Positions 41,506 to 50,499 of a DNA stretch of 64,000 bases are shown in pieces. This stretch comes from Nitrososphaerota archaeon. Its GTDB lineage: Archaea; Thermoproteota; Nitrososphaeria; Nitrososphaerales; Gagatemarchaeaceae. The stretch covers positions 372,001 to 436,000 of the forward strand of contig JAFLYY010000001.1 in assembly GCA_029785825.1 (NCBI GenBank). Direction: 5' to 3'. How positions within the stretch are numbered: the stretch's first letter is position 1; each line of letters starts with the position of its first letter. The position numbers and the translations under genes were made by a program. The notes under the pieces are model-generated. The model searched no databases. It was not told the origin of the DNA and worked only from the letters and a program-made list of their open reading frames with translations.

Positions 41506-43029
41506 CTAGGTGACCACCAGGAAGACGAAGGCCGACTGCTGCACCCCACCATCCGTGACGGTCACTGCGACCGTGTAGTCCCCCGCGGGGAGGGACGCGG
41601 CGGCAGTGATCTGGACCTTCAGTTCGTAAGAAGTCCCACTTGGAATCGTCGGGACGGACGGGGAGACCGTTATCCGGACGGGAATCGAGTCAGGATTCTC
41701 CGTGTCTGACACGTTCACTCCCAGGGGGGTCGACCAGCTCCCTGTCACGCTCAGGTCTACCGACGCGGTCCCTCCGGGAGAAAGATAGAGCGTGTCGTTA
41801 GCAGGGGGCGAGATGGAGAAGGCCGGGACGAAGCTAGCGTTCACGAATCCCACGTAGTTCCCCGAGAGCGACGTGAACCACATTCCGCCCGTCCCGGGAG
41901 CCATAGAGACGTCGTTCTGGATACCGCCGGCGCCGGAGGCAGGAGGGTCTGACTCGCTGTACTCGGTGAGCGTCCCGGAGGCCTGATGGAGCTCTGCGAT
42001 CCTGTTGGCATAGTGCTCGTTGAACCAGACCTCGGTTCCGGCCGAGTAGATCACATAGGGGAGGGTGGTGTAGCTCCAGGGGACCAGCGAGGTGGGGTAT
42101 CTAGTCCACTGCCCGGTGGCGAAATCATAGCTCACCACGCTCGAAGCGCCGTGCTGAGCCACCCATACCCTCCCGTCTGAGAAAGACACGCTGTCGGGAA
42201 GGACCAAGGTGTAGTTTCCCCCTACCCTTGTGACCGGGACGTCCGTGGAATTGATGGAGGGGTCGAAGGCGTAGATGTGGCCGGTGCATATGCACGACCC
42301 GTTCGACGTAGTAGCCTGGTTGAGCGCGGCGATGAACGCCAAAGACGAGTTGACGAAGTCGACCTGTATTGGCTCGTCATACCTGCTCACGCCGAGCAGG
42401 TTCACCGCCGACACCGTCAGGTTGGGGGAGACGCGCCCAAGCTGTGCGGGATACTGGGTTATGTTGTCCGACGTGTACCACAGGTTGTCGTGCGGCCCGA
42501 CAGCCAGCCAGTAGGGGTAAGGCGCCTTGGCCGTAAGGTTCACGGCCTCTGTCGAACCTGTCGCGGGGTCGACCCCTATTATGGTCCCCGCGCCGTTGTT
42601 CGCGTACATGTCGGCGGCCCAGACCATGCCGTTCCAGATTGCGATCCCGGACGACTGCGACTGGTCCAGGCAGTCCGGGGGTTTCGGCGTGGGGAACCCC
42701 GGCCACGCGTACTCGACCAGGGTCCCGTTGTCTGGAAAGAGGTGTGCGACCCCCGGTAACTCCTGCTCCGCGAACCAGACGGACCCGTCGGGAGCCGCGA
42801 TGACGCCGTTGGGAATCCTGCCCTGGCTCGGGAGTGCCCACTCGGTCACCGCTCCGAATGTCGTGCTAGCAAGCTGGGTAGACGAGTGCGTCCCGCCGGG
42901 GATCGGGTCGCACTGGGAAAGCGAGGCAGTGGAGGTTCTGCCTTCGAAGACCGGGGCTCCATAGGCGGCGAAACCGGCGGCCGCCAGGATAGCGAGCACA
43001 GCCACGGCGGCGACCGCGTTCCTACGCAA
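41506..43029 (-). CDS. Exported Vgb-like beta-propeller protein with C-terminal beta domain
   Basis: A 507-residue exported protein. After a signal peptide (AVAAVAVLAILAAAGFAAYG) comes a propeller of the virginiamycin B lyase/streptogramin lyase type with repeated blades such as NGVIAAPDGSVWFAEQ, WLAVGPHDNLWYTSDN and DVSMAPGTGGMWFTSL. A C-terminal NEW3-like beta domain follows (PAFSISPPANDTLYLSPGGTA, then YELKVQITAAASLPAGDYTV). No clear lyase catalytic His-Glu set was established, so enzymatic activity is not claimed. Archaeal members are surface proteins of unknown function. It ends with no anchor. Confidence 0.8.
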   Translation of the reverse strand: MRRNAVAAVAVLAILAAAGFAAYGAPVFEGRTSTASLSQCDPIPGGTHSSTQLASTTFGAVTEWALPSQGRIPNGVIAAPDGSVWFAEQELPGVAHLFPDNGTLVEYAWPGFPTPKPPDCLDQSQSSGIAIWNGMVWAADMYANNGAGTIIGVDPATGSTEAVNLTAKAPYPYWLAVGPHDNLWYTSDNITQYPAQLGRVSPNLTVSAVNLLGVSRYDEPIQVDFVNSSLAFIAALNQATTSNGSCICTGHIYAFDPSINSTDVPVTRVGGNYTLVLPDSVSFSDGRVWVAQHGASSVVSYDFATGQWTRYPTSLVPWSYTTLPYVIYSAGTEVWFNEHYANRIAELHQASGTLTEYSESDPPASGAGGIQNDVSMAPGTGGMWFTSLSGNYVGFVNASFVPAFSISPPANDTLYLSPGGTASVDLSVTGSWSTPLGVNVSDTENPDSIPVRITVSPSVPTIPSGTSYELKVQITAAASLPAGDYTVAVTVTDGGVQQSAFVFLVVT

Positions 43030-43048
43030 AAGGGGGCTCCCGCAGGCT

Positions 43049-44248
43049 CTACGAGTACGCCTCGAACCCCTTGCCTAGGGCCCCGAGCGCCAGCTTCTGT
43101 TCCATGATCTCGTTCGCGCCCTCGTAGATCATCGTCACCCTGGTGTCCGCGAAGTGCCTCGCCGGCCTCCCTTCGAAAGAGTAGCCGTTCGCCCCGAATA
43201 TCTGCACCGCTCTGTTGGCGGCGTCGAACGATGCGTTGGCTGCAAAGTACTTCGCCCGGGCGCACCAGATGTCTGTTGCGTCCCTGAGCCCAAGGTTGGT
43301 CGGGTCCTCTTCGTACTTCTGCTTGACGAACGCCGCCTTCAGTAGAAGGAGCTTGGCCGCTTCGAGGTTCGTGGCCATCAGCCCGATGTGCCTCTGCACC
43401 AGCTGGTGCTTCCCGATCGGCTTGCCGTGCTGGAACCTGACCCCCGCATACTTCACCGACTCATTGAGGCAGTCCTGTATTACCCCCACGCACCCCGCGG
43501 CGACGCTGAACCTGCCGTTCATCAGCCCGGACAGCGCCACAGACATCCCCTTCCCCGGAGGACCGAGCACGTCCTCCTTCGAGACCTCCACCTTGTCAAG
43601 GTAGACGGTCGAAGTGTCTGCGGTCGGGAGCCCGAGCTTGTGATGGATTATCTCGGCTCTGTACCCGGGACTCGTGGTGTCGACTATGAACCCGCACATC
43701 CCCTCCCTCTTCCCCTTGGGGTAAGCGAAGACCAGGATGTACTTCGAGGACGAGCCAAGGGATATCCACATCTTCTGCCCCGATATTGCGTACTTCCCTC
43801 CCTTCTCCTCGAAATATGTGGTCAGCGACGCGGGGTCGCTCCCGGCGTTGGGTTCCGTCAGCCCGAAGGCGAGTATGGCGTCCCCTCTGCTGGCTGCCGG
43901 GAGGATCCTGTCCTTCTGCTCCTCAGTCCCCCAGTGCTGCACCGTCATCTCCCCCAGTGCCATGTGGACCGAGAAGAAGGTCCTCACCCCCGTCCCTTCC
44001 CTGCCTATCCTCTCGATGGCCAGAGCGTAAGTCACCATGTCTGCCCCCTGTCCGTCTCCGTACTTCCTGGACACAGGAAGCCCCAGGAGATGCGCCTTGG
44101 CGAAGAACGGCCTGACCTGGTCGTTCACCTTGCGGTCAAGGTAATACCTGTCCTCTATCGGGCGGAACTCCTTGCAGGTCGCGTCAATCTGCTCCAGCAT
44201 GAGCGTCTGCTCTTCAGAGACGTCGAAGTTCATCTTTGACAGGTTCAT
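43049..44248 (-). CDS. Acyl-CoA dehydrogenase
   Basis: A 399-residue flavoenzyme oxidising an acyl-CoA to enoyl-CoA. AFGLTEPNAGSDPASL and KMWISLGSSSKYILVF are the FAD/acyl-binding motifs, QIFGANGYSFEGRPARHFAD the CoA/FAD region and MIYEGANEIMEQKLA carries the catalytic glutamate (about residue 378). Chain-length or branched-chain preference is not readable. It lies 24 bp after the B12 mutase small subunit gene, which is suggestive: an isobutyryl-CoA or butyryl-CoA dehydrogenase would fit that mutase. The ATG at 44248 is preferred to a GTG at 44281 that overlaps the upstream gene. Confidence 0.92.
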   Translation of the reverse strand: MNLSKMNFDVSEEQTLMLEQIDATCKEFRPIEDRYYLDRKVNDQVRPFFAKAHLLGLPVSRKYGDGQGADMVTYALAIERIGREGTGVRTFFSVHMALGEMTVQHWGTEEQKDRILPAASRGDAILAFGLTEPNAGSDPASLTTYFEEKGGKYAISGQKMWISLGSSSKYILVFAYPKGKREGMCGFIVDTTSPGYRAEIIHHKLGLPTADTSTVYLDKVEVSKEDVLGPPGKGMSVALSGLMNGRFSVAAGCVGVIQDCLNESVKYAGVRFQHGKPIGKHQLVQRHIGLMATNLEAAKLLLLKAAFVKQKYEEDPTNLGLRDATDIWCARAKYFAANASFDAANRAVQIFGANGYSFEGRPARHFADTRVTMIYEGANEIMEQKLALGALGKGFEAYS

Positions 44249-44271
44249 GAACTCGTCCTGCCTCCGCACCG

Positions 44272-44700
44272 CTACTTCCACCTCTCCTCTCGCACGCGCC
44301 CTCTCACGTGTTCCACGATCTCTTCGAACGAACTCCCCGGCCCGTATAAGCCAGTAATCCCTAATCGCACGAGTTTAGGCTTGTCTTCCTCCGGGATTAT
44401 CCCTCCTCCCACCACCACGATGCCCTTCCCTCCCATCCTGTCGAGGAGCTTCTTCACCTTAGGGAACGCGGTCATGTGCGCCCCATTGAGGAGTGAGAGC
44501 GCGACCACGTCTACGTCCTCGTCTATGGCCATCTGCGCCACCTGCTCCGGCGAGGGGAGGAGCCCGCTGTAGATCACTTCCATCCCAGCGTCCCTGAACG
44601 CCCTGGCCAGGACCAGGACCCCCCTGTCATGCCCGTCCAGCCCGGGCTTCGCTACAAGTATCCTGATCTTCCGCTGAATGGTAACTGACTTCTTCGCCAT
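44272..44700 (-). CDS. B12-binding small subunit of acyl-CoA mutase
   Basis: A 142-residue cobalamin-binding subunit. The base-off/His-on motif DGHDRG has the lower axial histidine, and SLLNGAHMTAFP and GGGIIPEEDKP are the nucleotide-tail contacts. It pairs with the separate large subunit encoded 173 bp upstream on the same strand, as in archaea with split mutases. ATG at 44700 gives MAKKSVTIQRKIRILVAKPG. Confidence 0.93.
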   Translation of the reverse strand: MAKKSVTIQRKIRILVAKPGLDGHDRGVLVLARAFRDAGMEVIYSGLLPSPEQVAQMAIDEDVDVVALSLLNGAHMTAFPKVKKLLDRMGGKGIVVVGGGIIPEEDKPKLVRLGITGLYGPGSSFEEIVEHVRGRVREERWK

Positions 44701-44872
44701 CTCTGTCGAAGGCACCTACCCGGGACTTTCAAAGCTTTTGCCCTAGCCGGGGCCCATGGTCCTCATCGCCATCGGGCGGCTTGAGACGGCTCCCGGGGCG
44801 GTCAGGGCCCGGACCTGTCGCGCCTTGCACGCATCAGGACGCGCCCAGGAGGGATGCGCCAGTGCCAGGGCG

Positions 44873-46633
44873 CTAGATGATCATCGGCTCGCGGTAAGTC
44901 CCCCACGCCCTCCGTCCGACCCCTACAATCTCCCCCAGGGTCGCGTACTGCGTGACAGCGTCGAGCATCGGGTAGATCGAGTTGGCATCCTCCCTTTCGA
45001 ACGCCTTCTCCAGCTTCGCCAGCGCGGTGTTCACTTTCGTCTCGTCCCTCGCCTTCTTCACCGAAGCGAGCCTCTTCGTCTGTGCACGCTGCGCTCGGAA
45101 GTCTATCTTCAGCGTCTCGATCGGCTCCTTCTCTGTTTTCGCATACTTGTTCACCCCCACCACCGAGTCCTTCCCTTCCTCGACCCTCCTCGAAAGCCTG
45201 TAGGAGTTCTCGGCTATCTCCCGCTGGAGGTATCCGGACTTGATCGCCTTCAGCAGCCCGCCGGCGGCCTCAATCCTATCGAAGTACTTGTACGCCTCCT
45301 CCTCCATCTGCTCGGTGAGCCACTCGACGTAGTACGAACCGCCCAGGGGGTCCGCGACGGCGGGGGCCCCTGTCTCCTCGGCTATGATCTGCTGCGTCCT
45401 GAGGGCCACTTCGACCGCCTGCTCTGTGGGGAGCGCCCAGGCTTCGTCGTACGAGTTGGTGTGAAGGGACTGAGTCCCGCCCAGGACAGCCGCCAGGGCC
45501 TCTATGGCTGTCCTTACGACGTTGTTCAGAGGCTGCTGCCAGGTGAGCGAAGCCCCCGACGTCTGGGTGTGGAACCTCATCAGGAGGCTCCTCTTGTCCT
45601 TCACCCCGTACTTGTCCCTGAGCACCGTCGCCCAGATCTTCCTCGCCGCCCTGAACTTCGCGATCTCCTCGAAGAAGTCCATGGTGGAGTTGAAGAAGAA
45701 GCTGAGCCGCGGAGCGAACTGCTCCACCTCCAGACCTGCCTCCAGTCCGAGCTCCACGTACCCGAACCCGTCTGCGAGCGTGAACGCGAGCTCCTGCACC
45801 GCGCTCGACCCCGCTTCTCTGATATGATACCCACTGACGCTGATGTAGTTCCAGAGGGGCATCTCCTTGGACGAGAAGACCATGAGGTCCCTCACCAGTC
45901 TGAGATGAGCTTCCGGGGGATAGACCCACTCCTTCTGGGCGATGTACTCCTTCAGCATGTCCGCCTGCACCGTCCCCCTGAGTTTCGCCATGGGCACCCC
46001 CTGCTTCTTGGCCACCCCGGCGTACATGCAGGTCAGCACCGTCGCAGGAGCGTTGATCGTCATCGACGTGCTCACCTTCCCCAGGGGGATCCCCCCGAAG
46101 ATGACCTCCATGTCCTTAAGGGAGGACACGTTGACCCCGCACCTCCCCACTTCTCCGTGGGCCCGCTCGTGGTCGCAGTCGTATCCGTAGAGGGTGGGCA
46201 TGTCGAAGGCTACGCTGAGCCCCGTCTCGCCGTGCTCCAGCAGCATCTTGAGCCTCCTGTTGGTGTCCTCGGGGGTACCGAACCCGGAGAACATTCTCAT
46301 GGTCCAGAGCCTCCCCCGGTACATGTTCGGATAGACCCCGCGCAAGTACGGGTAGACCCCCGGGTATCCCTGGTCCGAGTAGTCGGCGTCGGAAACGTCG
46401 TCTGGAGTGTAGAGGGGCTTGAGGGGGATTCCGGAGGCCGTCTGGACGTCCTTCCGTTCTTCCGGGGTCCTATCGGCCCACTCCCTGAGGACCGTGTCCT
46501 GCCACTGCTTCACCCCCTTCCTCACCTGCTCGAGCGCCTTCTTGTCGTAGAGTCTTCCCGGGGCTGCTCTCCGCTCCACCACCGACTTCGCCTTCCTCTT
46601 CCAGTAGAGGTCCTTCCCTCCTCTGAGCAACAC
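44873..46633 (-). CDS. Acyl-CoA mutase large subunit, isobutyryl-CoA mutase-type active site
   Basis: A 586-residue catalytic TIM-barrel subunit of a B12-dependent acyl-CoA mutase. TQTSGASLT, LNNVVRTAIEALAAVLGGTQSLHTNSYDEAWALPTE and ADPLGGSYYVEWLT are family hallmarks. Using the GTG start at 46633, the substrate-selecting residues fall at F115 (TMRMFSGFGTPEDTN) and Q233 (KEYIAQKEW), with H270 in SGYHI. Their spacings of 118 and 155 equal Tyr89-Arg207-His244 of methylmalonyl-CoA mutase, so Tyr and Arg are replaced by Phe and Gln, the isobutyryl-CoA mutase pair. A TATA box lies 26 bp before the GTG. Paired with the small subunit and the divergent MeaB GTPase. Confidence 0.92.
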   Translation of the reverse strand: MLLRGGKDLYWKRKAKSVVERRAAPGRLYDKKALEQVRKGVKQWQDTVLREWADRTPEERKDVQTASGIPLKPLYTPDDVSDADYSDQGYPGVYPYLRGVYPNMYRGRLWTMRMFSGFGTPEDTNRRLKMLLEHGETGLSVAFDMPTLYGYDCDHERAHGEVGRCGVNVSSLKDMEVIFGGIPLGKVSTSMTINAPATVLTCMYAGVAKKQGVPMAKLRGTVQADMLKEYIAQKEWVYPPEAHLRLVRDLMVFSSKEMPLWNYISVSGYHIREAGSSAVQELAFTLADGFGYVELGLEAGLEVEQFAPRLSFFFNSTMDFFEEIAKFRAARKIWATVLRDKYGVKDKRSLLMRFHTQTSGASLTWQQPLNNVVRTAIEALAAVLGGTQSLHTNSYDEAWALPTEQAVEVALRTQQIIAEETGAPAVADPLGGSYYVEWLTEQMEEEAYKYFDRIEAAGGLLKAIKSGYLQREIAENSYRLSRRVEEGKDSVVGVNKYAKTEKEPIETLKIDFRAQRAQTKRLASVKKARDETKVNTALAKLEKAFEREDANSIYPMLDAVTQYATLGEIVGVGRRAWGTYREPMII

Positions 46634-46654
46634 TTCCCGCCGCCCTGTCCCAAG

Positions 46655-46687
46655 AGATAAAGAATCCTCTCGAACCGATAAAAGAGG
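46655..46687. promoter_or_regulatory. Divergent promoters of the mutase and meaB genes
   Basis: GATAAAGAA (46656-46664, minus strand TTCTTTATC) is 26 bp from the mutase GTG at 46633, and CGATAAAAGAG (46676-46686) is about 33 bp before the meaB TTG at 46714. Mutase and its chaperone are thus transcribed back to back from about 80 bp. Confidence 0.65.
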
Positions 46688-46713
46688 CACCAGGGACGGC
46701 CGGCCTCACGACG

Positions 46714-47622
46714 TTGCAGATCGCTCAACTGAGCGCGGCCATAAAGAAGGGAGACAGGGCGGCCCTCGCCAGGGGGATCACTCTCGTCGAGAACGAGCCT
46801 TCCAAGGCGTCGGCCCTCATGAAGCGCATAGGGAGCGGCGGCAGGGCGTTCGTCCTGGGGGTCACCGGACCTCCGGGCACCGGCAAGAGCACCCTCGTGG
46901 ACCAGCTCATAGAATCGCTTCGCACAAGGGGCCTTAAGGTAGGGGTGATAGCGGTCGACCCGACGAGCCCCATCACCGGAGGTGCCCTGCTCGGGGACAG
47001 GATACGGATGACCAGGCACACTGGGGACAGGAACGTCTACATCCGGAGCATGGCGTCGAGAGGGTGGTCCGGGGGGCTCTCCATGGCCACGGCGCAGGCC
47101 ATCAGGCTGTTGGACGCCGCCGGGTTCGACATCGTACTCCTCGAGACGGTGGGTATCGGCCAGTCAGACATCGAGGTAGTGGGGGTGTCACACGCTGTCC
47201 TGGTCGTGCTCATGCCGGGTCTCGGGGACGACATCCAGATATCGAAGGCGGGCCTCATGGAGGTGGGTGACATCTACGTGGTGAACAAGGCGGACCTCGA
47301 GGGGGCGGACCGCATGGTGGTCGACATCCTGTCGCTTTTCCAGAGGGGGAGGCACAGGCCGCCCGTGCTGAAGGTCTCCGCCCAATCGGGGGAGGGGTTA
47401 GAGAAGCTCCTGCGATCGGTCGACGAGATACGCGGGAAGTTCGAGGCCGGGGACGAAGTGCTCAGGCTGAGGGGGATCCGGGGCCTTATCGTCGAGACCG
47501 CCCGCGGGGCGGCCCTGGCAAGGTTTACCGCGGTCTCGGAAGCGAAGGCGGACCATCTGGCGAGGCTCGTCGCCGGGGAAAAGATTACGGTGGAGGAGGC
47601 TGCGGCCAGGCTGGCCGCCTAG
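46714..47622 (+). CDS. meaB: MeaB/ArgK-type GTPase, mutase chaperone
   Basis: A 302-residue G3E GTPase that protects and reloads cobalamin in acyl-CoA mutases. GPPGTGKSTLVDQL is the Walker A, VDPTSPITGGALLGDRIRM the switch region and IVLLETVGIGQSDIEV the G3, with NKAD as G4. The TTG start is used. It is divergent from the mutase large subunit gene and near the small subunit, matching its function. The MeaB/IcmF-like GTPase families also serve isobutyryl-CoA mutase. Confidence 0.95.
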   Translation: MQIAQLSAAIKKGDRAALARGITLVENEPSKASALMKRIGSGGRAFVLGVTGPPGTGKSTLVDQLIESLRTRGLKVGVIAVDPTSPITGGALLGDRIRMTRHTGDRNVYIRSMASRGWSGGLSMATAQAIRLLDAAGFDIVLLETVGIGQSDIEVVGVSHAVLVVLMPGLGDDIQISKAGLMEVGDIYVVNKADLEGADRMVVDILSLFQRGRHRPPVLKVSAQSGEGLEKLLRSVDEIRGKFEAGDEVLRLRGIRGLIVETARGAALARFTAVSEAKADHLARLVAGEKITVEEAAARLAA

Positions 47623-47623
47623 G

Positions 47624-48739
47624 TCATCGCTTCTCTATGGGGACGTACCCGAGTCCCGACGGTCCCAGATATGTGGAGTCAGGGCGTATCAGTTTGTTGT
47701 CCTGCACCTGCTCGTTGTAGTGGGCCATCCATCCGAAGATTCTGCTCGCCGCGAAGATGGGGGTGTACAGGGGGATCTCGATCCCGAGCGCGTAGAAGAT
47801 GGGGGCAGCGTAATAGTCGAGGTTAGGAGGGATCTTCTTCCTCTCCCACATCTCCGTCTCCACCGCCTCGCAGAGCCTGTAGAGCCTGTCGTCCCGTCCG
47901 CGCCTCTTCAGAATCTCCCTCAGGTACTCCTTGCAGAGCCTGGCGCGCGGGTCGAACTGCTTGTAGACGCGATGGCCGAAGCCCATCAGCTTCTTCCCCT
48001 CCCTGAATGTCGAGTCGACGAAGGCGGCGGCGTTCTCCGGGTCCTTCACCCTGAGGAGCGTCTCCATGGCCGCCTCGTTGGCGCCCCCGTGGAGCGGCCC
48101 CTTCAGGGCGGCCAGCCCGGCCGAAGCTGCTGCGTACGGGTCCGCCAGGGTCGAGGCGACGACCCTCACCGTGAAAGACGACGCGTTCATGTCGTGTTCC
48201 ATGTAGAGCACAAGGACCCTCTCGAACGTCCGGCGCTCGAACTCTGTATGTTCCCCGGCGGTGAGCATCTGCAGCAGGTTGTCGGCGAACCCGAGCCGCT
48301 CCTTGGGGAGACGCGGGGCGCCGCCCTCGGGGACCCTCCTGGAGTTAGCGGCGAGGACCGACGTCTTCGCCTCTATCGAAAGCTCCCTGTCCGGGAGCGA
48401 CTTTTCCGAGTCGATGCTCCCGAGGGCGGAGACCCCCGTTCGGATGGCGTCTATCGGGTGCGCCCCCTTCCCGAGGCTCCGCATTATGTCGAAGACGCTG
48501 TCTTCGACCCCGGACGTCCCTGCGAGGCTGGAGGAGAACTCGCTGAGCTCCCTCTTCGTGGGTAGCTTCCCATTCAGGACGAGGTACGCCGCCTCCTCGA
48601 ACGTCGCGTTGGCAGCGATATCCGAGATGGGATACCCCCGGTATATCAGGGTCCCGTCCCCTTCGCTCTTCGAGATGCGGGTGTCGGCGACCGAGACTCC
48701 GGCCAGCCCCCGGGGGGCTCTGTACAGCTCGTCTTTCAC
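47624..48739 (-). CDS. Citrate synthase / 2-methylcitrate synthase
   Basis: A 371-residue citrate synthase fold enzyme. LYMEHDMNASSFTVRV contains the first catalytic histidine, GPLHGGANEAAMETL the second and LDYYAAPIFYALG the aspartate. The order prpC-prpB-like with a methylisocitrate lyase immediately upstream, whose stop overlaps this start by 4 bp, suggests 2-methylcitrate synthase (propionyl-CoA plus oxaloacetate). Short archaeal citrate synthases often do both reactions. It could equally supply the citric acid cycle. Confidence 0.9.
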   Translation of the reverse strand: MKDELYRAPRGLAGVSVADTRISKSEGDGTLIYRGYPISDIAANATFEEAAYLVLNGKLPTKRELSEFSSSLAGTSGVEDSVFDIMRSLGKGAHPIDAIRTGVSALGSIDSEKSLPDRELSIEAKTSVLAANSRRVPEGGAPRLPKERLGFADNLLQMLTAGEHTEFERRTFERVLVLYMEHDMNASSFTVRVVASTLADPYAAASAGLAALKGPLHGGANEAAMETLLRVKDPENAAAFVDSTFREGKKLMGFGHRVYKQFDPRARLCKEYLREILKRRGRDDRLYRLCEAVETEMWERKKIPPNLDYYAAPIFYALGIEIPLYTPIFAASRIFGWMAHYNEQVQDNKLIRPDSTYLGPSGLGYVPIEKR

Positions 48740-49629
48740 CGTCGTTTCGGTCCCCTCCTGAGCTCGCTGGCCGCCCTCATGGCCCTTTCGTCGGCCTCCT
48801 CGAACCTGTGGTAGTCGATGAGGTCATAGAACTCGCTCCGGGTCATCAGCGAGCCCAGGACCCCTTTCTGGGTCCCCTCGGACCTCAGGGTGGCGTACAC
48901 GTCCTTGACGCTCTTCATCATGGCCCTGAAGGCCGTCACAGGAAAGATGACCATGTTGTACCCCATGCCTTCGAACTCTGCCGCCGAGATATAGGGGGTC
49001 TTCCCGAACTCCGTCATGTTCGCCATGAGAGGGGCGCTCACCTTCCTTCTGAACTCCTCGAACTCTCCCCGGCTCTCCAGCGCCTCAGGGAAAATCACGT
49101 CGGCGCCCGCCCTCTCGTAGTCTCTCGCCCTTCTCACGGCCCCGTCCAGTCCTTCTCCGGCCCTCGCGTCGGTCCGGGCGATCACGAGGAGGTCCTTCCC
49201 CGCGGACTCCTTCGCCGCCACCAGCTTCTTCGCCATCTCGTCGACTTCGACCAGCTCCTTCCCCTCCAGGTGCCCGCACTTCTTGGGGAGGACCTGGTCT
49301 TCGATGTGAATGGCCGCGACCCCCGCGCTCTTCATCTCATCCACCGTCCTGGACACGTTCACCGCCTCCCCGAACCCAGTGTCAGCGTCGACCACGAGGG
49401 GGACCGAAACCTTCGCCGTGATCTGACGAGACGCCTGCGCTACTTCGCTGAGGGTGGTTATCCCGAGGTCAGGCAAGGCCAGGAGGCTCGAGAACCCCGC
49501 GCCTGAAAAGTAGAGCGCCCTGAACCCTGCCTTCTCCGCCAGCTTCGCCACGGCAGGGCTGAAGACCCCCGGGGCCACCACGATCTTCCCTCCGGTCAAC
49601 ATCTTCCAAAGGGCGCTGGCCTGGCTCAA
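48736..49629 (-). CDS. prpB: Methylisocitrate lyase-like (PEP mutase/isocitrate lyase superfamily)
   Basis: A 297-residue protein of the PEP mutase/ICL superfamily. LVVDADTGFGEAVNV supplies the Mg-binding aspartates, IHIEDQVLPKKCGHLEGK the KKCGH loop with catalytic Cys, and VIARTDARAGEGLDGAV and NMTEFGKTPYIS later motifs. It most likely cleaves 2-methylisocitrate to pyruvate and succinate. The TTG at 49629 (MSQASALWKMLTGGKIVV) is preferred; an ATG at 49602 is possible. The frame runs farther upstream but through the shared promoter and the divergent hydrolase gene. It overlaps the start of the synthase gene by 4 bp. No PrpD dehydratase gene is in the window. Confidence 0.87.
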   Translation of the reverse strand: MSQASALWKMLTGGKIVVAPGVFSPAVAKLAEKAGFRALYFSGAGFSSLLALPDLGITTLSEVAQASRQITAKVSVPLVVDADTGFGEAVNVSRTVDEMKSAGVAAIHIEDQVLPKKCGHLEGKELVEVDEMAKKLVAAKESAGKDLLVIARTDARAGEGLDGAVRRARDYERAGADVIFPEALESRGEFEEFRRKVSAPLMANMTEFGKTPYISAAEFEGMGYNMVIFPVTAFRAMMKSVKDVYATLRSEGTQKGVLGSLMTRSEFYDLIDYHRFEEADERAMRAASELRRGPKRR

Positions 49630-49684
49630 AGACCGCTCTTCCCTCTGCGCCTCTCTCAGCCGCTTTAGGCTTTGCCCCGTCAGG

Positions 49685-49692
49685 ATTAAAAC
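49685..49692. promoter_or_regulatory. Shared TATA element between prpB and the hydrolase gene
   Basis: ATTAAAAC is 26 bp before the GTG of the divergent hydrolase gene at 49714 and is also the only AT-rich element upstream of prpB, so it may serve both directions. Confidence 0.5.
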
Positions 49693-49713
49693 GAGCAGAA
49701 CCCGGTCGGGGCT

Positions 49714-50442
49714 GTGTTCGACTTCGACACGTACGCCTCCCCCCACGACGCGGTCTTCGTCCATGGGGCGGGAGGGAACAGCCTTCTGTGGAGGAGGACG
49801 CTGAAGAACCTCTCGGGGGGGAGCAGGGCCCTGGCCGTCAATCTCCCCGGTCACCCTGCCGGGGACATCACCTGCAGGAGCGTGAAGGAGTACGTCGAAG
49901 CGCTCCACGGCTTCCTGGAAGGGGCCGGGCTCGACAGGCCCGCTGTGTGCGGGCACTCTATGGGAGGAGCCGTCGCGTTGAGCCTCGCGATAGAGCACCC
50001 GGGCGACCTCGGCGGGCTGATCCTCGTGAGCACCGGCGCCAAGCTCGGGGTGGACCCCCAGATACTCGAGGGGTTGAAGGACAGCCCCATGAAGACCATC
50101 GAAGGGGTCATCACACCCTGGAGCTTCGCGTCCATTGATTTGGGCCTGGGCAGAGAAGCGAGGGCAGCGCTCTCGGTCTCCAACCTCCCGGTCTTCCTGA
50201 ACGACTACGAGGCGTGCAAGGGGTTCGACGTGCGCCAGGGTCTGTCTAAGATCTCGGCCAGGACCCTCGTCGTCTGCGGCGACAAGGACAGGATGACCCC
50301 TCCGAAGTGGTCCCACTTCCTGGATGCCCACATCCAAGCGTCTGAGCTCCGCTTCATCAAAGACTCGGGGCACATGCTCCCGCTCGAGAAGCCCGAGTCG
50401 CTCGCACGGGCGATCCAGGGTTTCCTCGAAGGGCTCCGCTGA
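49714..50442 (+). CDS. Alpha/beta hydrolase
   Basis: A 242-residue hydrolase. FVHGAGGNSLLW gives the oxyanion-hole HG motif, CGHSMGGAVALSL the nucleophile elbow serine, VCGDKDRMTPPKW the acid region and DSGHMLPLEKPE the catalytic histidine. Substrate unknown; esters, thioesters or lactones are possible. The GTG start is 26 bp after a TATA element. It is divergent from the methylisocitrate lyase gene and may share regulation with it. Confidence 0.88.
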   Translation: MFDFDTYASPHDAVFVHGAGGNSLLWRRTLKNLSGGSRALAVNLPGHPAGDITCRSVKEYVEALHGFLEGAGLDRPAVCGHSMGGAVALSLAIEHPGDLGGLILVSTGAKLGVDPQILEGLKDSPMKTIEGVITPWSFASIDLGLGREARAALSVSNLPVFLNDYEACKGFDVRQGLSKISARTLVVCGDKDRMTPPKWSHFLDAHIQASELRFIKDSGHMLPLEKPESLARAIQGFLEGLR

Positions 50443-50499
50443 GCGCCCGACCTCCGCCATGAAGAACGGTCCAGGGCTTTTCCAGCGGCCCCTGTCCGG

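Noticed and set aside
44873-46633. Plain methylmalonyl-CoA mutase call
   Set aside because: The two substrate-selecting positions carry Phe and Gln in place of Tyr and Arg, so the specific name was withheld.
44756-46660. Very long plus-strand open frame opposite the mutase large subunit
   Set aside because: It is the antisense of a clearly conserved enzyme; composition is Arg/Pro/Leu/His-rich as expected of a high-GC shadow frame.
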